The position numbers were made by a program, and so were the translations under genes. From the NCBI GenBank assembly GCA_013397795.1, contig VZTJ01004381.1, forward strand, positions 230,544 to 294,543: a stretch of 64,000 bases of DNA, in the 5' to 3' direction. The notes beneath the pieces are model-generated. The model searched no databases. It worked only from the letters and a program-made list of their open reading frames with translations, and was not told the origin of the DNA. This document shows, piece by piece, positions 46,699 through 59,800 of the stretch; position 1 is the first letter of the stretch, and each line of letters opens with the position of its first letter. This stretch comes from Orthonyx spaldingii. Its lineage: Eukaryota; Chordata; Aves; Passeriformes; Orthonychidae.

Positions 46699-48705
46699 AC
46701 CATAAATACTTATTGCAGATGTCATCAGGATGTTTCACCATAACAAAACCTCCATTTTAAGTAATTCTCCTACTAGAGATTAAAATGTTGACTCTTTAGT
46801 AAGATGACTTCTCCTTCTGAAAAGAACGAAAGAGGAGAGAACAGCAGGATATGAAAGCACTGATGAACTGTCTGACGTAGGAGATGTTTGAATTTGGATC
46901 AGCTGAAAATATGGAGAAATGTGTCCAAGTGAATTGGGAAGAAGAAATTGTGTTAGAATATATACCAATATGCAGAATACAACAGTAGCTTTTGTATTTT
47001 CATGAATGTCTCTACTTCATTTACAGCTAAGTATTAGTTGATAAATTCCAAATTCTGTTTCCTGTTGTTACCTGGTATAGTCACACTAAAATCGGGAACA
47101 ACATTTGTATACAGGAACTAAGCTGGATCTGAATTTTGATATCCAGGCAACTAAATAGTCTGCAGTGCACATGAGGTACCACTTAGGACTGTGGACAACT
47201 GGTGTGCTTTTCTCATTAGCTTCTTGGTTATCATACAGCCTTTGAAAGTATTCAGTGGACCACAGGCTGAAAATCCCAGAACTGGATTTTTACAGAGTGA
47301 AAGGAGACTGCATGTGCAAAGTGGAAAATATTTGGGGTGGAGAATTGATTAGAATCTTGTTAAATGTAATAATGAGCAAGTCTCTATGTGAGGTGAAGCT
47401 CTTAGAGAAAGGGTTTTAAATTCAGTCAGGCTGGAGATGTGATGAAGAGAAGTAATTTCTGACAGCAGAGGCAAAGGAGGCTGAAGTCTATGTCAGTCTG
47501 TTATCAAAGATAGAGATGAGGCAGGAAAACAGCTTTTGCTGATCTTGAGCATTCCCAGCTGTTGCTGTAAGGAGGAATCTCACCAGACTTCCTGTACATA
47601 ATATATGCTAGACATACTAGCCTTTGAGAACTGGATCTTTAGGAGGAAAGCTGAAGGCTCCATTGATACACAAACTGACTGTAGTACCTGCTATACTTGA
47701 ATGGGTGGTCATGTGGATTAAAGGTGTTACAACACTGAGTTTACATGACAGTAATGTTTGGGGAGAAGGGAGATCATCTGGCCCTGAACAGGGGCTTTTT
47801 TGCCCTAATACACCTGTAAGTGCTGCTTCTCAGCATAGTAGGAGATAGAGGCATATAAATGTATGTGAGCTTTTTTTAATGAGCAGAGACCAAGGTGACT
47901 TTGTCAACTGGTCAGGAAAGAATTTTATTTTTTTTTGTTATAAATAAGAAGGCATTTAGAACACTTCTCAGATCCTCCACAGTTCTCCATGTGGCTGTCA
48001 GTACAAAAGAGTTTTGGTTGTGTTTTTTTTTTTCTTTTAGATATGACATAGCAAAGCATCCTGTTTTCTGCAGCTTTGATGTGGTAGAGATTTGAACATG
48101 ACAGAGCATTTTCCATTCTTGTCATAGACTTCCACAGGCAGGCAAGGGGTGATGTGTTTGTGAATGGAGGGAATGAATAGGTTCCTCATGCTGACTGAAT
48201 AGGAGGTGAATTAGGCTGATAAAAAAGTTAACATTCACACTGCACCCATGCAAAGCATTTTCAAGGTATTTCTGCATCCGTCCTTTGTTCCCTTTAGAAA
48301 CAGTACAAGTGTTACTAGAATATACAGAGTCTGCATAGTAATATGTCAGTGTATTGAGCTGTGCCAAGTCTGTGCATGAAGGGCTTATAAAAGATTTATG
48401 TGAATATTTGTGTGTCTGCTTTTTTATTTGGAGGCAGGTTGCTGTATGCAGCTATGTACAGTATTCTATCTTAGGGTAATAGATATTTTTTGTTTATTTG
48501 GAAGGAGGGAAGTGTGTTTGGGCAGTTAAATATATCAGTCTGTTATCGATTTCTGTAAGAAGCAGAATGGCTTAGAAAAAGCATTTTTGTGTTAGACAAA
48601 TTGCAATATAATTGAGGTTTTTAATACAGGAATGAAAAAGAAATTTTTTATTAGAGGTCATTGGAATTTTTTTCAATGAAGTGTTCTAATAGCAAAAAAC
48701 TAATT
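46699..48705. other. Downstream region, nothing recognised
   Basis: AT-rich sequence without a recognised gene. A T run with interruptions occurs at 47925-47940. Confidence 0.5.
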
Positions 48706-48930
48706 TCACAGAATCACAGTATCAGGTTGGAACAGACCTCTGAGATCATCAAGTCCCAACCTTTGAACGAACACCATGTTCAGGTCAGGTAGACCATGGC
48801 ACTGAGTGGCGCATCCAGTCTTTTCTTAAACACTTACAGGGGTGGTGACTCCACCACCTCCCTGGGCAGCCCATTCCAGTGCTTGACAAACCTGTGAAGA
48901 AGTTCTTCCTCAGGTCCAACCTGAACCTCC
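48706..48930 (-). mobile_element. CR1 LINE 3' fragment, reverse orientation
   Basis: The + strand starts cacagaatcacagtatcagg and continues with 'gacctctgagatcatcaagt' and 'ccaccacctccctgggcag', ending in 'ttcttcctcaggtccaacc'. This is a reversed CR1 3' end of a different subfamily flavour from the 16.2 kb copy. It is 5'-truncated. Confidence 0.92.
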
Positions 48931-48987
48931 TTGTTGTAATACATAAAATTGTTGTAATACATATTCCTTGTTGTAATACATAAAATT
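48931..48987. repeat. Three imperfect copies of a TTGTTGTAATACATA unit
   Basis: Copies start near 48931, 48949 and 48968. The outer two share ttgttgtaatacataaaatt and the middle one is shorter. The array directly abuts the 5'-truncated end of the reversed CR1 fragment. Confidence 0.85.
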
Positions 48988-51900
48988 AAATAGTAAATAA
49001 AATCGATTTATCACATTTGTAAATTTTCAGGTATACATGCTAATTTCCAGAATTTATTAGGACAATCCCTCTTGTACAAATTAGCATCTGTTGTTAGAGA
49101 GGGAGGAAAGATCCATATTAAATAAACCAGTAACTCAGTTGTTGCTACTTCTTTGGCCAGTTGTGCATTTCTTCTGTTCAGATTTCCTGGAAGTAGTGAC
49201 ACTGCTGAGCTATGTTTGATGCTTAGTTTATCTGTGTCATAAAATAGTTACATTTTGGGGAGAGAGGAACTGGGGAGGTGAAAACTGTCCATGGTGTTCC
49301 ATGGACTGAACAGGAAGGTGCTCTGAAGCAGAGAGAGGACTTAAGCAGTAGCTGTATGCACAGGTGTCCTTTTGGTTCTGTCATACCAATGTAGCAGGAG
49401 GCCAGGAGTCCAGATGAATGTTTCAGTTACACCTTGATGAGGAATGGGAATGTCACACTGACTGTTTGTGCAACTGTATATATTTCATACCTGTAAATAT
49501 TTCAGAAGTGTGGTTTGTCCAAGAGGGTGTGTGCAGTTTTCCCTCCTCACTGCTGTGCAAAGCACTGCCTGGTAGTCTTTATTCTCTGGTTTCTTTCTGT
49601 TTGGTGGTATTGTGCATTAAGCCTGAAACTTGTATTTTGTGAGTTTTAGGAGTAAACTTGGTGTGTTTGTGTATGCATTTTCCCATGCACCTAACAAACA
49701 CAAAGCAACAGAAACAACACAAATGTTACGGTTACCCTGCCCACCCATCTTTACAGCATTGTATGGGAGGGGTGGTGCAGTTGTAATGTGATGTAGGAAT
49801 GCTTGTCCATGCCTGAATGGAGATGGTTGTTTACTGGATGGCAAATACTGCAACTTGATCAGTGGGAAAATGAGGCAGGAAAAGTCTGCAGTTTGACTTT
49901 GCTAAACTTTTACACAATTTTTCCTCCACATGAAATATTTCCACAGAAATCTAAGGCGTGTGAAAGATGCTGAATCACCAGGTGCAGAGATTGGACTCTA
50001 CCCACTGGAAAGGTAACAGGAATTAGATTTTATCTTTAGAACACAACCTTTACTGCATCTCACTCCTTGACCTGGAAAGGCCTTTTCCAAGGTCAAAAGA
50101 AGAGTTTGGTACCCGTGGCTCAGTCCTTAGTGTGTCTGTGATGCAGCTATGAAGGAAGTCAGCTAGGTGCTGGATACAGAGATTTTTTTTCATGATGTCT
50201 GCTTGCATTTCTGATATTCATATTTTGGAGCAAAGACTAACTTCTGCAATGGTTTATTTCTTTAGGTTTTTCTACAGCAGTAGGAGGTCTTCTGTTGCTT
50301 CTCATGGGAACACTTAGGCTTTTGATAATGCCTCCTTCACAATGAAGGGAAGAAAGGATGGATCAGCAATGATGTGCAATGGAGTGATGTCCACATGTGG
50401 CGTTAACAGTCGTGATCCCTGTCCTACTAACCTGGAGAATTGAATAAAAGAGTTGAATTGTAATTCATGAGAGTGTGAGAGTCTTTTTGGTACCTTTTAC
50501 ACCATCTCCCCTTTCTTGAAGGGCTGGTTAACTTCAGAAATCCGTTGATCTTGTATCAAAGCTGCAGCTAAGCTGGAAGAGTAAAACCTGTTGAATATGC
50601 TTCACTTTATTAACCTTTTTTTTTTTCTCTCCAGGAATTTCATTCCTAAGAGTTCTAAATGCTTTATATACATATGAATAAGCTTCCCAAATGCCTAGAA
50701 AACTTTAGTGTCAGGCCTTTGGTTTTATCGAGCGTGTTATGAGTTCACCTAAGTTATTGAGGATACAAGTCTTCTGAGTTTTAGAAGTGAAATCACCATA
50801 CCGATCAGGCTATACTTCATAGTCACTTTGGTGACTGCTAGAGAAAAAGAGATGCAACTTGGTTAATCTACCAGGGATAATGTGCCTTTGGATTTTGAAG
50901 CCATAGTGGCAGGGCTTGTTGCAGACATGGGCATGTACATTCTTACTATCTATTGTTTGTGAAGAGAGCTAATCGTTAAAATCATAGGTTATATATCTTG
51001 CACATGGCTGTCTTAGTTTGTTGTTAGTGAAGCACTGTAAAGAATGAGAACACATACTGATGGTATTTCCATAATGTGCTTACTTGAAATTTGAACAAAA
51101 TTTACAAAAGTGAAGCAAAAAAGGGAGGCAAGATGCTGAGTATGTATGTTATCAGTAAACACCGCTTATCCTTGACAATCTTGCTGTTCATTTCATGGAT
51201 ATTCATTTCATGTAAATTTTAATTCCTGTTTTCTGTGTGCTTGTTCTAGTAATTTACATGTGAATGTAACCTAGGAATGTGGCTGGTATCCTGTCTGCAG
51301 TAGCTGCAGTTTATGATTGGGTTTTTTGCAAATCTGTGTATCACACTGTGCCTCTGGAACCTCTGTAAGCAGGTGGAATGGCTGCCCCCACACAGTAGTG
51401 GCCATTTCATCTCTTGTGGTTCAGTGCCTGTTCGTGCTGATGCATATGCTGATGCTTCTGTAAGTGCTTTTCTGCCTTAATATTTAATGTTTAAAAAGTA
51501 GAACAGCTGAGAACTTTTTAAATGCCTTCTTGGTTTCATATATCCCACCTTGCTAAGCTGCTTCCAGGCTCTGTCTGTATTTCAGTTCTCTTTTTTTTTT
51601 TTTNNNNNNNNNNNNNNTTTTTTTTTTTGTGGGTGTTAAGCAGTTTTCTTTGTTCTGCTGCCTCAAGTTTGCTCCTCCTACCTTAATAGTCCTTCTCCCC
51701 CACCCCTCCCCGTCTTGTTTGTGCTCTTAACATGCATGTCCATGTCCCAAGCACACACACATATGGTAGCCTAAGAATACTTCTTACTCAGTATCTGTTA
51801 CAGATAACCATTCTTTGTATTAGTCTAAAGTGTGTTTTCCTGTTTTCAGAGAGAGAAATGTTCTGTTACTACACGTTTCCTTTTAGTATTTCACAGTCCT

Positions 51901-54900
51901 AAATGTGTTAGAAGTAAAATAGAAATTAAAACAAGTTTATCACTGTGCAATGTCTTAGTAGTAAGTGAGAATTAGCAAATTGCAATACTGAGAAGATGGT
52001 TCCTGACTTTTGCACTCATCTATCTGTCGTTGAGAGGGATTGGTCCTGCAATCTATCTCTTCATGTACCTCACTTAAAAGCTCAAATTCAAGAGCTGTGG
52101 TCAAGAGTCTGTTCATGTCATGTTAAGTTTTGCTTTCCTTTGTCTTTCTTCCTTTGAATTTAAATACTGGGTATCAACAATTAAATAATGATTGGATATT
52201 CATGATACAATTTTGCTATTACTTGTACAGTGTAGCGAAAACAGGCTAATAATAGTTCTGTAGTGATAATACTGACCTGTGCTGTGATGATTAGGGTATA
52301 AACAGTTCCTTTTGCACGTCTGCATTTCCTATTAATTGGAATTGTGCTGTTGTGCCAGCTACAGAAATGGAGTACTTGTAAAACTCTGCTTTGCTTAGTG
52401 TGATGAGATCTTGGGGTGGAGTGTATTTGTATTGAGGCCAAACTTGGAGAGGGTGTAATTTTGTTTAGCATTAGATCTGGAAAACCTCTGTAACTTGTCT
52501 GGCCTGCATTCCCAGTTGTGCATGATGTAAACAGACAGCTATGTCTTGACCACTGTCTTTTTTTATTTTTCTGGATCATTTTCCTTATATTTTGGCTTAT
52601 CACATTGGTTGCTTCTCCAATCCACTCGTTACCTGTCTAGACAACTTGCTTTATCACTGTGCATTTACCTCTAGGTGGTCTGCAAAATCTAGGTTTGAAA
52701 CCAGGCATCGCATCATCATCTCTGTGACTCTCTCAACCTATGTTGTCATCACTTCAGTATTTTTCCCGACACAGTGCTCTGGAGGCTTCCTCTGCTGCAA
52801 TGGTAATGTTGAGAAGGAAGAGAGTGCAGTGCAACAACCAGGTCACCTCAAAAGCCTCAAGGGTGGAATCCTTGGGAGAGAGGCTGCCACCGTGTGCTTC
52901 TATCTCCTGCACTCACCCCTGTAGTTCAGCTGGTGGTGCACAGGCCAGTCAGCAGAGCACAGGCTGATGAGCTGACCCCTACACTGCTTCCTGGCTTGTG
53001 CATTTCACCCTCAACATGGGCCGCTCGGAGAGGTTGGCAATCACTGGGTCACTGCTGCTGTGCTCTTCTGTGCTTTGCACATGCTGGGTGCTGAGATTCA
53101 GCAAGATCCATGGTCTCCTGAATATTTGCCCTTATCTGCTTTGGGTGTACTATCCCAGCTGATGGAAGGGAGTTGAGTAGGTACTACTGGGCTCCAGAAT
53201 CATGTTAAACACATTAGGAAGAGTTTCTGTCAGAGATGGAGTGCACCTCCATATTTTTCTCAGCATTTTAATGAAAAAAAAATTGTATTTTTTATAACCA
53301 CACTTCTAAAGATTTCTAATGAAGGCGCAGAAGTCTTCCTTCTAGTTCTGCCCATCTTTTCCTTCCTAGAAAGCATATACAGCAGCTGCCAGAGCTGTCT
53401 GTAATATACCTGCAGCTTCTTCCCTACAGCCCCCAAGATTCAGGAGAAAAAGACAGAAAGAGATATAGTGATCTTCCAAGAGAAAAGATTGGGATGCTGC
53501 TATCCAGCATCTCTAATAACAATCCATGTTCAGCAGCTTAGCAGTAACAGCACTTGCCTCCGTAGCAGTATGAAATTGTTACAGGAGGAAGTGGGAAAGG
53601 AAAGGACAGTATCCCTTACAGCTGTGATGTCACTAATGGACCAGAGGTCCCATCTCTGTGGGGATGAGGCAGGGTGGAGAACTTGGGCTTTTGGAGAAAT
53701 AAAGAAACAACCTCCACAGTTTTCTAGTCCTTTCTTTCCAGCCTTGTGGACAATGCTGTGTTACAGGGAAGAATATCTGTTTAATCTTCCCTGTACCATC
53801 CCTCTGCACAGCTTTCTGTGGTCCTATACGGAAGGTAAGACTCTGAGGGAAAAACTACTCAAAATCATGCAAAGTTCTCTCTACAGCCTGAGTACTTTTG
53901 TGGCTTGGATTGGGAATCTCTTGTCTTAGCCCAGTCTTAGTAACAGCTCGTGTGTTTTGAAAACAGCTGAATTTGTGAGCAGTGTATGGAAATGAAGAAT
54001 TGCAGCCCAGTTATGAGACTTCACTCTGGAACAAGCAGCCCCTGAAATAGGAGAGGAGGCCCAGTAGAGGGAAGGGAAGAAAGTGTTTTCAGTATCTAAA
54101 TTTCCAGATGTAGCTAGAGATGTGTGTGTAGCTTTCTGTTATAACACCAGTGGTTCTGGTATCAGTTGTCACATGGAATCACTTTGGGCGGGAGATGTTC
54201 AAGGAGTACAGCTTTGGTTGGATGCAGGTGACTGTTTGGTGTAGTAGCAAAAGGATAAGAGGGGTTCCTGATGATGCTCCCCTCTCTAAACTCTATTCCT
54301 ATTCCTACCATAGCTCTACTGAGATACCATTTTGCATTGTAATTTGGTAGGTGGCTTTTTTGCTTTAATTTCCAAGGTCAGCAATTTTTAGCTATTGCAG
54401 ATTTCTCTCCTGTGACCAAATTAAGGTCTTGAGACTGGCCATTGTCTTTAAGATATCTGTGTGTCTGTTACCTTGCCTGAAAAGATGGGGAGGGGTCACA
54501 GAATTACATTTTTCTGCTCGGTTTCATGGCTGATAGATGTCCTTTTGTGCAAGGCAGTTTTGCATCACTGGTGTGGAGCCCCTGCTGGTTTTTACACCAT
54601 CTAAGTTGACTGTGTTTCCTTGGAAGTTTAGTTACTCATTGAGATGAAGGTGGCATTGAACATGTGTTACTATAGACTGTAACAAAAGATGAGCCTACTC
54701 TGGAAGGCAGATAACCAAAGCAGATGACAAGGTGACAGGACACAGGAAAAGAGCATGTCAGGAGCTACTAGATGTAATTGTGGTGCAGTCACAGCTGTCC
54801 ATTACGCTGTAGAATTATTGGATGGAAAAAGATGAAAAATGATCAAGATTCTGTCTGTTGGCTGACCACTGTTCTTTGCATGCATCTTGTTTTTCACCTT

Positions 54901-56285
54901 CCTGTAAGGAATTACTGCCAGAGTCACACTGGATTTACAAGTAGAAATGTTTGTTCTTGAACAATTGTGCACTGACAGGAAGGGCAGCAGGAACCCACCT
55001 GCCCAGGCTTAGGTACAGTTTTCTTGGTCGCATAGGGAGCCCCCAGGGAGCCACATGCAGCTGAAGATGCCAGCAACAAAAGCAAGGATGCAGCCACAGG
55101 AATTTAGCATTGAGGACACTGTGCAGACCTACTTTTGAAGATGTCCTTAAGGCATCCAAATCTTGCAAAATTACTAGTCATAGCCATAATCTTTTGATTA
55201 AATTTCCATCTCCTTTCTTTAGCCCACATGATTGATGTTTAATGTCACTGCATTCAGTGTCCCTTGGAGCAAAAGACACTGTGGTGCATTGTTGTGCTTG
55301 TATAGAGTTGGCAAGCAGGTCATAATGTGTTGCTTTGGTTGCCTGGAGGAGTTCAGCATCTTTTAATTACATGTTTTTGGAAGAGTCCTTTAACAAATGT
55401 AACCCTTAGGAGCTGTAACAGTGAGTATGAGAAGCAAGCTGGTTCGGGGGGATTTGGAAGCAGATGTTGTGATCCCAGAATGGTGAAGCGGTTTCAGAGA
55501 GGTGAAATTCGTGCTTATGTGCAATCCTACTCTTGGAAGGTTTTTCTACAATTCCTATCTTCCCCATTAGTTTTGGAAACCCTCCCAGAGTTTTGGATAC
55601 ACCTCCTCACGGCAGCAATGCTCCCCTGTCACTGAACGTCTCATAAAACCTATCCTAACCCTGTGCTTGTCTTTTGCATAGAGAAGGTGTGGGCCATCAG
55701 GGTCTGTTTTCCTCACCAGTGTGTGAGGAGAGCTGCCAATCGTGTCAGTTTCCAGACGTTTTGTCACAGGCACCTACCAATGACTGGTGTTTGAATGACA
55801 TCTTCCAAGGTGAAAGAGGTGAATTCCAACATCCATAGGTCACTTCTAACAGTGCTGGACTGGGATCTTATTTTGCCAAGTGCACTTTAGACCCATTAAC
55901 TTAACAGAGAGTAGGAAACACTTACAAACATGGAAAAAATCAAGCCCAAGATGTCTGAATCATGTATTAACAGATATCTCTCAAAGCAGAGATCTGTTTT
56001 ACTTTTTACTGTCAGTATACATAGTAAATACAGGAAACAAGATGGCATATCCTACCACATCACAATGCGTCTCATTTATCCGTGGCTAAATCAGTCCATT
56101 TCAGTGGATATGATGGGTGAAAAACATCTCCCAAGAGGGTGAATTGGTTTTCTTGGGGCTGTGTTTCCCTCTGCTGGTGTGGAGTTAATACTGCTAATGA
56201 CTTTTTTCCCTCAAATCCAAGCTTCCAAACCTACTGCTTCCTCATATTCCCAAGAAACATTTAAACTTGTCTCTCATCATAAAGA
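48988..56285. other. Downstream region, no gene recognised
   Basis: AT-rich non-coding sequence with a gap at 51604-51617. The longest open frames (52181-52603 on the - strand, 53468-53929 on the + strand) show no known domain and have no exon-like support that I can see. Confidence 0.5.
51604..51617. other. Assembly gap, 14 N, inside a poly-T tract
   Basis: Fourteen undetermined bases with T runs on both sides. The true length of the tract is unknown. Confidence 0.97.
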
Positions 56286-56350
56286 TTTTAGTCCTTATAT
56301 CCAATCTAAATCTACCCTCTTTCAGTTTAAAGCTTTGACCCTTGTCCTGT
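56286..56350 (-). mobile_element. Short CR1 segment duplicated against the next element
   Basis: Reads like reversed CR1 (ctaccctctttcagtttaaa, then ccttgtcctgtt). The matching stretch recurs about 100 bp downstream in the larger fragment. Either a local duplication or a second CR1 piece. Confidence 0.8.
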
Positions 56351-56805
56351 TCCAGTGTCTCACTACCCTCACAGTAAATAATTTCGTCCTAATATCTAAT
56401 CTAAACCTGATCTCTTTCAGTTTAAAGTCATTCCCCCTTGTGCTATCACTGTGTGCTATCACTTGTAAAAAGTCCCTCTCCAGCTCTCTTGCAGCACCTC
56501 TCCAGGTACTGGAGAGGGCTCTAAGGTCTCTCCGGAGCCTTCTCTTCTCCAGGCTGAACAATCCAAACTCTCTTGGCCTGTTTTCATGGCAGAGGCTCTC
56601 AAGCCCCCTGATCAGCTTTGTGGCCTTCTTTGACTCTGGATCAACAGGTCCACATCCTTCTTATGCTGGGGGTACCAGAGATGGATGCAGCACTCCAGGT
56701 GGGGTTTCATAGGAGTTTAGTAGAGGGGGAGAATCTACTCCCTCAACCTGCTTCCCACACTGCTTTTGGTGCGGCCCAGAATACAGCTGGCTTTCTGAAA
56801 AAAGA
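56351..56805 (-). mobile_element. CR1 LINE 3' fragment, reverse orientation, longest copy in the window
   Basis: Reversed CR1 landmarks run in order: 'ccagtgtctcactaccctca', 'gtaaaaagtccctctcc', 'ggagccttctcttctccagg', 'gcactccaggtggggtttca', 'cagaatacagctggctttct'. The very 3' terminus is missing: it starts inside the 3' region and has no 'tcatagaatc' end. The open frame at 56161-56712 is a shadow of this element and not a gene. Confidence 0.93.
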
Positions 56806-59800
56806 AAGCATTGTGTGTAAGAGCCTGAACTTTCTGACAGCATTAAGCAAGCACAGGGAATGGAACTATTTAAGTTAGGGAGCTAATGTGTTTTGAGATC
56901 TGAATATCATAGATCCAGTAAATTCACTGGCCATGCATCTCTGCAGGGAGGGTAAGCTGTTGGCAGACTGTCAAAGCCAGACAGCCTGTGTATTCCACAA
57001 ATGATCTCTGCAGGTGTATTTTGATCATCAGCTATAGGTTATCTAAGATCATCCCCCTGTTGAAAAGGTTGATTCTACAAATTCAGCAGTAGTACAACTT
57101 GAGATTCACTTGAGATGATTTTCAAAGTGGATCCTAAAGCACCTATAGTACCCTGAGTGTTCTGTAAATACCTACCTCCTCCAAGGTGGGCCTCCTTGTG
57201 ACCAAAGACAACTCAGATTGTCTTCCTTTTGTTCTCCTTAACAGAATAACTCAATATCTATAGCAAGTACTTCTGAGATTTTCTTAGCTGTTATACTGCA
57301 TCTCTCAGTATAAGTGGGATTCAGGGAAAGAGTAGAGAAGACAGTGCTCAGTATCAATTTCAGTTTAACTCTGAGAGCTCTGGATTTTATGTTCTCTGTT
57401 CACACAATCACCAGAAGTCATTACTGCTACTCAAAATGAGAGTGGGTTGAAGACTTTAGAATTACTGTTCCATCTAGACTGGTATTCCTCAGCTCACAGT
57501 GTGAAGTATTTCTGAGTGACATCTAAGAAAACAAGATTATTTTACAGATACCTAGAGAATGCTGCAGCAAAGCTCTTCTGTGCCAGATCAGTTAAGTGGA
57601 AATATTTTTCAAAGCTGAAAAAGAAAGTGCTTTAGACAATCTTCACATTCAGTTGCTCCAGACTGTTTGTCATTGTTAGAACCTATTTTACCATAGGAGA
57701 GAGTTGCATTTGATAGCAGTATCTGCCTGCTGCTTACCAGTGCAATGTGAATCCAGTGTCTCAGACCAAGCCAGAAAGATTTCATCCCTGTAGCACTTCA
57801 GGTCTTTCAACCCTTCAGAAAAATTGTTCGAACTGCTATTTTCTTCTTCAGTCTTCTATTATTTATTAACAAAGATGACTTTTTAGTGGCTATTATTTCA
57901 GCTTGCAAAGACAAACTGTATGTCAAAGTCAAAGTTTCCAGTCAAAGTATTCCATTCAGAACCATGAAACATAATCCCACATTTATCTACAAAAATGGTG
58001 CCAGACTTTTATGATGATCAAGGCTTAGGAATGCCTTTGCTTCTAAGTTTGTTTTATTTAGTTGAGTTTTTTTTCCAATGAGCCTAATCATCCTGAAATT
58101 AAGCAAAACTGTCACACCATTGTAAACTGGTGTTCTAAGCCCAAAGACTCAAACAAAATGAGATCCCTTAGCATGTTCTTTGATTATACCTTCTTTTGAC
58201 AGCACAGAAAATTTGGATCAAAGGCCAGCAAACACATCCAATTGGAACAGCTTACACTATAAACAAGCTGAATCTTCAGCTTGGCCCCCTAAGCAGTTTC
58301 CAGAGCTCCTTTTTACCTACTAGTTGCAGGGAGGGTAGTATTCAGATGAACTCCCAACTCAGTGCACTGCCAAGGCCAAGCTCTTAGCTCATTACCATAA
58401 GTGGGATCCATAAAAAAAGGTTTGTTTTTGAATTCCAAGACTCATTGATCTGTTCCTGTTTTTTGGCAAGTGAAAATTCCATGACACATCTCCTTGTACT
58501 TTGCCTGTGACTTTAATATTCTAGAAAAAGAAGAAATTAAGTGAAGACACAAGGGATTCTTCTTGCTGCTTGGGAGTGGGACACAAGAATATGTTGGGTA
58601 CACATTATCCTTGAGGCAGAAATATTTGTAAGCTGCTGTGTGTGCAGCTCCTGTGTATCTGCAGATGTTCAAGAAGTCATAGCTGAACATGGAGGTGGTT
58701 CAGAGTGATTATTTCCCTCTTTCCAATGGTTTCTGTGCTGCCATAATCTGCCTTGTCCCCCACCTTTGAATGGTTTCTCTTTCTTGGCTTCTGGCCGTGT
58801 ATATAAACTTCCCAATAATTTATTTCCCTGCTTTTTCTGTAGTCTCACTTCTGCTGGTTCTGGTTCTTAAGAGAGTTCTGTGGCAAGTCTGGCCATTCAC
58901 AGTCACTGCTTGCAGGCTGTCCTGCAGTCATCCATCCCTTTTGTGTGCCTCTGGGTGCTGCTTTTGACACTTCTGGAGTTGAGCATCATTTGCCTTTCAC
59001 TTACTGAATGGTGGTGCAGAGAAGGAAGTGAACGTTTTGAACAGGCAAGGCCAGTACCTGTCTCAGCACAAGCACTGGCTTCTTGCTGTTGAAGCTGCGT
59101 CTGTCCTCACTCTTGGAACGCTAGGAAGGAATTTGCCAAGTTGCTGTGTGGGGATGGTACATGTGGTGGGTTAGTCAGCACTAGCAGAGGGGCTTCAGCA
59201 AGCTCTTAAACTCCAGCACATTCTGAGTGAGCTTTGCTTGTTTCCAAGCTGCGTTTTCAACATGAGCCGGGTATAAGGAAGGATCGCCGGAAAATTTTGA
59301 TGTTGAAATTCAACATTACAGTTCCCTACCTTCACACTTGGGAAAGCATGCGCTTTGTGGCAGAAGCTTTCAAAGTATTTGCTGCAAGGAAAATGCAGCC
59401 CCGGAGAATGTGACCCAGGACCAGTAACTGCAGCTGAAAGCAGCTTGTTACAGTGAAGAGAAGGACCCTTAATGAGGTGCTACTGTTTTGCATAAGGGTT
59501 AGCCTGGATTCACAAGTCATTTCTGGCCTGCAGTATCCTGTGTAAGAAACAGGCTTTGCAGGGTCTGCATGTGTGCAAACACACCCTGTGGTTATTGCAC
59601 ACATGGAACGAACCCCAGGTTTGCCCAGAAGCAAAAGTTGCAGCCACAATCATGGAATCTCCTTAGGTAATCCCTTCTGAAACAGTAACTGCTCAGCCCT
59701 TGTGTAAAGAGGGCATGTTTGCCTGCAAGGCACAACTATATTAGTGACATTCCTTTACTCCAGAAAGCAGATGTTTCCTAGGGAGCAAATTGCCCAACAG

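Noticed and set aside
53468..53929. 153-aa open frame on the + strand
   Set aside because: No similarity that I recognise and no supporting splice or promoter features; length alone is not enough in 64 kb.
56161..56712. 183-aa open frame
   Set aside because: It lies almost entirely in a reversed CR1 fragment and reads the non-coding strand of its 3' end.
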